A stretch of DNA of 64,000 nucleotides from Craterostigma plantagineum. Taxonomy: Eukaryota > Streptophyta > Magnoliopsida > Lamiales > Linderniaceae. The stretch lies in contig JAPQWV010000001.1 in NCBI GenBank assembly GCA_027422505.1, positions 682,001 to 746,000 of the forward strand, written 5' to 3'. The position numbers and the translations under genes are program-made. A model generated the notes under the pieces. It was not told the DNA's origin, made no database searches, and worked only from the letters and a program-made list of their open reading frames with translations. Numbering within the stretch: the stretch's first letter is position 1; every line of letters starts with the position of its first letter. This document shows positions 57,952 to 64,000 of the stretch, piece after piece.

Positions 57952-58843
57952 ATAACCGTCATCCAGGAAAAGGAAAAGAAAATGTTAAGGACAACAATGA
58001 AAGAATCCGATCAAAATATATAAGCTTTTAATATTCAAGAAGCACTGGGAAGTAGAAAAGATTGCGTAGTTAATAGAATTTTTTATCACCTGACTTTTGC
58101 CACTTTTATTCGAAGATATATGTTTTTTCTCATCGTGGACCAATAGTAGATAGGATAAGTTCCATGCCACAAGTTATATTATCTCAATTGAATAATATAA
58201 AAAATAAATGATAATCATATTATACAGATTTGCATTAAAGATTAACTGATAATACTGTATGATATGGCCCTTTGTGCGTATATATATACTCAATGTTTCT
58301 AGGATGTTTAAGGTTTCACAAATCACGCGTGGAAATTCGGCAATCTTCAATAGGCGGCGATTTTGTGAGATCAAAACATGATTACGAGAATCGCCATTTC
58401 TGTCCTTACCATTAAATAATTCCCAATTTTCTTTGGATGATTGCTTTTTTTGTTTCGGGGGTAAGGTATCTGATTCTTTTTCAGGTATTGGTGGTATTTG
58501 AAGGATTATGTTTCTCAGTATGTATGTTTACCTCTAAGATTCAATCTTTTGGCTCGTGTTTTGAGATTGATTGTTGATTTGGATTTTTATGCGGTTTTAT
58601 GCTGAGAGGGTTGTAATATTTTTCAGGTGGCGTCTTAATCGATCCTTGTTCTTGGTTGCTTAACATCTGCTGTGAAATTCAAGGGAGCTGGTAAGTATTT
58701 ACAATAGGAACTAAACGGTGTATAGTGAGACCTTTAAAGAGGTCCTTTCGACGAACTACTGTGGCGGATCCAAGCGTGGAAAATAGGAGTCTACATTCTT
58801 CAGTTGGTCTGGATTGCATAATCGATGTAATAAGGGCCCTATC
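57217..58843. other. SCPL 3' flank to PP2C 5' region, copy 2
   Basis: Equivalent of 25542-27173. It includes the family A MITE at 57318-57533 and a (TA)n run near 57919-57948. No gene. Confidence 0.5.
57318..57533. mobile_element. Stowaway-type MITE, family A, copy 3 duplicate
   Basis: Same element as 25645-25863 at the same site relative to SCPL, with a few one-base losses. Confidence 0.8.
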
Positions 58844-60621
58844 TTGGGTTCCTGCTTATCGTCTGAAAGCAGGAGCCCTAGGGCCAGTCCGAATCCGAGC
58901 CTAACGAAGTGGAAAAGCTTGGGAAAACGGCTGGGCTCTCGAAGTTCTTCCTTTGAACAACTGCGTAGGACTCCTGACGAGTGTGCGCGAATGGAACGAG
59001 CAAGACCGCTTCTCTCTTTACTCAGCAGGGAAAGAAAGGGATCAATCAAGATGCAATGATTGTTTGGGAGGTTGGCTTTGTTTGTCTAATGTTTTTGAGT
59101 TGAATGATTTGCCTTGACAGCAGATGATGAAATGCTTATGCAGTCTGATCTGCTCTATGAAATGTTTGTTGGATTTTTTGTGAATTGTGCGGTAGAATGT
59201 TGATGCACCGCAACAAAATTTGTTGGCGTGGTTTATAACTTTACAATTTGATATTTCCTCGACATTTTTATCAGCAATAGAAGTGTGAATTCAACGATAT
59301 CATGTGCAGGACTTCGGTTCAAGGATAGGCACGGTCTTCTGTGGAGTTTTCGATGGCCATGGCCCATATGGCCATATGGTTGCGAAGCGAGTCAGGGATT
59401 CTCTTCCGATGAAGCTTAGTTCACACTGGGAAGTCAATGCCAAGAGCGAGGAGGTTCTCAGAGAGGTCAGCTTAAAGGCTGCAGACAATTATTCTCAGAA
59501 GGCTCCTCCATATTATCATCCCCTAATGTGGAAGATCAACCTTCTTTTGAAGCCGCTGACACTGAAAAGGAACCCGAGATTTTTCAAATATTAAAGGATT
59601 CGTTTCTGAATGCCTTTAAGGTCATGGACAGGAACTGAGAACGTACGCGAATACTGATTGCTTCTGCAGTGGAACAACAGCTGTGACCTTGGTGAAACAG
59701 TAAACTGTAAGTCAGTTTTTTTCTGAAATTCTAAATGAAAATATTGTAATATCATCTTCTCTTCTCTTTGTTTACTCAAGGGTCAAGATGTTGTGATTGG
59801 AAATGTCGGTGACTCGAGAGCTGTATTGGGTACAAGAGATCATAATAATTTGCTTACTGCAGTCCAGTTGACTGTAGATCTTAAGCCTGATCTTCCTGGT
59901 AAGCAAGCGTCGACAAACAGAAGTGTTTTGAGTTCCTTCAGTATTTAGTATTTTTCCAAAATTCTCATGTGTGATTGGAGTTCATTAAATTGTACTTTAA
60001 TACTTAATCGGTTCCTTTACTCTTACAGCCGAAGCAGAGAGGATACAAAAATGCAGAGGGCGTGTTTTTTGCCCTTCAGCAAGAACCCGAGGTTGCGAGA
60101 ATGTGGATGCCAAACTACAACTCTCCCGGGCTCGCGATGGCACGTGCATTCGGCGATTTCTGTCTGAAGGAGTTTGGTCTCATTTCCATTCCCGAAGTTT
60201 CTTACCGACGCATTACCGATAAGGACGAGTTCATAGTCTTGGCCACTGATGGGGTGCGTATAATATAAGCATTTTCACTTACTCAAATGTTTTCTTGAAT
60301 TCTTTTACATTAATTCGATGTAAACCTTACGTCGCCAACAGATATGGGATGTACTTTCGAACGAAGAGGTGGTGCAAATTGTCGGTTCTACCCCCACACG
60401 TTCTGATGCAGCAAGGATTCTCGTACAGACTGCAGTGAAGGCATGGAGGTCAAAGCACCCCACTTCGAAAGTTGATGATTGTGCTGTGGTTTGCCTTTTT
60501 CTAGACACGGATGAGTCCACTGTTTCTTCTGTCAAACACGAAGGTAATGGAACGGTGAAACGACGAGAGTATCGAACATATGAAAGGTGAAGTGGCTCCA
60601 CTAGAAGGTGTTTCCCAGTGA
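58844..60621 (+). pseudogene. Protein phosphatase 2C, copy 2, frameshifted
   Basis: Exons 58844-59070, 59310-59700, 59781-59898, 60029-60253 and 60342-60621 correspond to those of the gene at 27174. The TTG replacing the initiator ATG is shared. Private changes are one G missing in exon 1 (CTCCTGACGAG), one T missing in exon 2 (GACAATTATTC), one G missing (GGACAGGAACTG), the exon 2 donor reduced to ACAG|TAAAC, one T extra in exon 4 (GTGTTTTTTGCC) and one A extra near the end (GTGAAACGACGAG). Otherwise the protein motifs are identical to copy 1. Confidence 0.85.
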
Positions 60622-61013
60622 AGAAGACAAAAAAGTGTGACTGTGTGAGGAAACAATGGTTTGATGGTGAAGTGCGTATCTGCGGTGGAGTTCATATTTC
60701 AAACTCCACGTACGTCTTCAGTTGCTTCTTTAGGCACTGTCAAATGTTTCAGAATGTCCTTAAAAAATATGTTGCTTGGGTTTCACTGTTGGGAGAGGGG
60801 GTTAGGGCAATTATTTGTGTCTGAATACCATCTCTAGTATGTGTTCTGTACCAAACTTTCAATAATGTTTCTTTAAGTTATGCCCAAATTGCCATTACTC
60901 AAAACTAATATGAAAGAAAGATCTCAACAATACATAGGTATTATATCAATATCCTTAGTACACGGCGCAGAAACTGCCAAGAAGGTAGGTATACTGCAAT
61001 ATATGTCACCAAC
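60622..61013. other. Convergent 3' region, copy 2
   Basis: Equivalent of 28957-29347; nothing further is seen. Confidence 0.5.
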
Positions 61014-61904
61014 TTACTCTTCTTCCTCTGCCTCTTCAAGCCATTTCACGAAGGGCTCCAACGATTCGATAAAGATTGCCTACAAAAAGAAAACCGTAGT
61101 CGTAAATGCAAATATAGGAGTACAATTTACGCTAAAGAAAGACGATGAAGGCTAGGGAACTGACATACTACCTGCCCTTAGGGTTTGTTCCTCTATGAAA
61201 CCAGTGAAGAATGGTATCTTCTGCAAGAACATCCTGATCATAAAGTGACTTTATTATTTCGGGAATAGCTTCATCAGTTTAGTGTCTTCATAGCACTGAT
61301 TCTGTACTTTGTACATGAGTTCAAGCTCAAGCTTCCCAGAGGTGCAGAAAGCATTAAGCAAACCCGCCTATGTTTTAACCTGCAGATCAAAGGAAACTAT
61401 GACAACTTTCTTATTTGATAAAATATGATGGTTTTGCACGTGAAAATCAACGAAATCAAGAAAAGCAGCAGTATGAAATCTTTGGCCTATCTGATTTATA
61501 ATTGCAAAAAGAATAATGTTGGCATATGCAATACCTGACGCAGAGCCGAGCTAGCATTTTGCTGCTGATTCTTTCCAGACCATTGCACAGCATCCATCAG
61601 AACATCCCATAGAATCCGCACAACCTCGATATCTGGAAATTAGCATCTTTCACATGTTGCTTAACAGTTTCTATGACTTCATCCTCACCAGTCTCTTCTG
61701 CTATCTGACCAGTCAGTGCAGACTTCAATTCCTTCATTTTAACTTCAAATATTTTCTTCTCACTATACTCAACCAATGGAATAAGCCCTTCTTTGCTGAT
61801 ATATGAGACAAAAGCAAGATCAAGAAATTCAGTGAAGTAAGGATGGCTCTCCCTTCATCGGGTTTGATGGTGCCAGGTTGTGTACGAGATCCTTGGAAGA
61901 AAAC
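61014..61904 (-). pseudogene. eIF5-mimic protein (5MP) pseudogene, copy 2
   Basis: Same three exons, the same internal deletion and the same Trp-to-TAG change as in 29348-30242. Private indels include one T missing (GGAAATTAGCATC) and one C missing (GGCTCTCCCTTCATC). It is non-coding as it stands. Confidence 0.85.
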
Positions 61905-62449
61905 CTGTTCAGAAAAAGTAATAGATTCAAAACACTTAAGGGAGGTAATGAACACTAACAACGATACATGGAACCTGTAATACACCCAAGCTGAAAGAGC
62001 ACGAGGACATATACTCCGCGATAGCTTAAAAAATGTTTTGTTAACAAAAAATGAGGCTGAAAAGGCACATCAATTCCAATATCATATCTCTAGCTACAGA
62101 ACAGTGGTAAAAATAGATGCAAAAAAATCAAATTAATGACAGTTTCACCTCAAAAAAGGTATTACCGTATCTTGAGAAGTTCAGGGCCTAAGACTCGATG
62201 CTCTTTGCGACAAGTTCTTGCAAAGAGAAGTTTACATGTATAATTAGCTCAAAAATGACCCGCCCGCCCTACACCAGTGATGCTGATATCTAACAAAAGT
62301 ATCTACCCATGCATAAACATAATGAACTCAACTATGTAGATTTATCTTAGCCAAGAACCAATGAATCGAATAAAGTAACATTGGCTACACTCAGATAAAA
62401 GTAAAACAAAGTACCAAATCACCAGCATTATCCAAGTACAGCCAGCGAA
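61905..62449. other. Former 5MP intron, copy 2
   Basis: Equivalent of 30243-30788; no exon is found. Confidence 0.4.
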
Positions 62450-64000
62450 CTAGGACCTAGAGTTCACCTGAAAATTTCTACTTCCAATACTAAACATATC
62501 AAGTCGAAGAACTGAGCTCATAATTCTATTTTTTGGAAATTTTTCTTCACACTTTCAACAATGACCGAATTATTTCCTAAGCATGTATATTCAAACAAAA
62601 ACCATATAATGGGTTTAAACCATCACATAACATCACGTAATTAACAAGTATCAACATCACATAGATAAACCCTACCATTTCGAGAATATAGTTTATGTGT
62701 TGTAGGTGAAAATTCACCTACCTACTGTCCTTAAATTAGCAGTCAAGCGCTCTGGTTCTCTCACGTCCGAAGTACCATCATGCTTCGATTGATACTCCTT
62801 CGCTACGATTCTACGTACTGCCGGAATACTACTCAAGGTCATTCAAAGTCAATACTAAGAAATTTTTTGAAATGATTTAGCGAATTATAGGAAACTCTGT
62901 TTCAGAGAAGGAACTTCAAAATCCATAACTGATCGTACGAGCCTACGAGTATCAGAACAAGTTGATTCCTATGGCTATGAAAAGCTAAGGAAGTTATCTT
63001 TCCAAAGAAATCATTTTTAGTAAATTTCGAGCAGTACAAATACGTAAAAATAGCAAACGGAGATAAATTTTCTGCTAGTTGAAGAAATTTCCAGCTTTGC
63101 AGCAGAACTTAAAAATTCGTAGTAATTTGAAGGAATATCCAATTAAATGGCTAGGGAAACTGAAGAACTTGCTTTCAATAGAAACAAGTTTCGAAAGAAT
63201 CAGAGCACGATAGATAGGTCAAACTAGCTAAAAGCAGAAACTGCACACGAAGCTAAAAGCAGAAACTGCACATCATCTTCGAAAATTAACAGTAGTTCAT
63301 AGGAATATCGAATGGGAACGATTCAAGATGCTATGAACAGCTGAAGACGTAAGCTTTCAAAGAAACAAAGTTCGAAAGAATCGGAGCACTATAAATAGGT
63401 CAACTCTATTAAAAACTGAGGTTGCACACGGATTCGAAACAGCAATTACAGAAGGAACTTTTTCGTACTTTCAAATTTAAAAAGTCATAGAGAACAGTAG
63501 AATGATCAAATTGAATCGATTCAAACTGATATGGAAAGCCCAAGAATTTAGCTTTCAAAGAACTAAGTTTCGACAGAATCCGAAAACAATAGCTAGGTCA
63601 AAATCACTGAAACTGAAGTCGTGTAGACTTTTTTTCCAAAACCAGCAAGTATCAGATTTCAGTTTGCGATGTCAATTTCAAAAATTCATAAGAAATTGTA
63701 GAAACGTCGGATTGATTCGATTCCAAGTGCTGTGAAAAGCTAAACTTAGCTTTCAAACGAGACCATTTTCAAAAGGATTGGAACACATTAGCTAGGTAAA
63801 AAACGTGAATTACATAGGTTGCGACAAGCTGAATTGTTATTAAAATCTGCCTTAAAAACGAATTAGAGGAAGATAAGCTTCTTGATTACCTCAATAAAGC
63901 CTAGCTAGTCGAATTCTTGTGCTGGACTTGTTTCTTCTTTTGCTTCCTCCTTATCTCACACTCGTTTCTTCTCCTCCGTTTTTTTTTTCTCTTTTTTTTT
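62450..64000 (-). repeat. LTR-like retrotransposon sequence, copy 2 (cut by window end)
   Basis: Matches 30789-32345 with single-base differences and shows the same roughly 190-bp tandem subunits. The part equivalent to the polypurine tract and LTR start lies beyond the window. Confidence 0.6.

Larger units (their letters stand above)
53733..64000. repeat. Duplicated block, copy 2 (runs off the window end)
   Basis: Same order and orientation as 22035-32345. Relative to copy 1 it lacks many single bases, such as GAATGTTTCCATG for GAATTGTTTCCCATG, and carries few substitutions. It begins inside an intron of the GCN1-like gene, about 45 bp after the donor. Confidence 0.95.

Overview
The window is nuclear DNA from a flowering plant, most likely a eudicot. 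The genes have GT-AG (and a few GC-AG) introns and plant-specific families: CSLD cellulose synthase-like, a plant-type isopentenyl-diphosphate isomerase, PRORP organellar RNase P, SKU5-similar multicopper oxidase-like, clade-E-type PP2C and HEXO3-type hexosaminidase. Between them lie Stowaway-type MITEs, a Mutator-like element and LTR-retrotransposon debris. I cannot name the species.

Layout. 1-20 kb is a clean gene-rich segment: CSLD5 3' half (+), a gamma-glutamylcyclotransferase-like gene (-), IDI (+), mitochondrial acyl carrier protein (+), LUC7RL (+), PRORP (-) and a DUF2358 gene (-). All of these splice in frame without repair. A 4.5-kb Mutator-like element (3373-7919, 9-bp target duplication) lies between the second and third genes. 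It carries a broken ULP1-type peptidase fragment and a broken transposase zinc-knuckle fragment. Most of its interior is a ladder of GTACC/GGTAC anchors spaced 23 bp apart with changing sequence in between. A related element end at 20.4 kb is followed by a palindromic 21-bp minisatellite.

22.0-32.3 kb holds a serine carboxypeptidase-like gene, a PP2C and an eIF5-mimic (5MP) pseudogene followed by LTR sequence. The same block recurs at 53.7-64.0 kb, at least 10.2 kb long. The two copies share nonsense or start-loss lesions and differ mostly by single-base indels. The second copy interrupts a GCN1/ILITYHIA gene inside an intron. 30.8-41.4 kb is retrotransposon territory: two inverted-repeat systems (arms about 1.0 and 1.6 kb), a LINE zf-RVT fragment, a GC-rich palindromic element and a poly(A)-tailed insertion with a 13-bp target duplication.

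42.4-53.7 kb returns to genes: HEXO3, an SKS gene, an 86-residue conserved gene (-), a plastid/membrane protein and the 5' part of GCN1. Each has the right exon structure but one or more one-base frameshifts, usually in homopolymers. That pattern suggests unpolished long-read sequence more than true pseudogenes. The genes form no operon; they are independent housekeeping loci, and several neighbours recall Arabidopsis synteny (PP2C next to 5MP).
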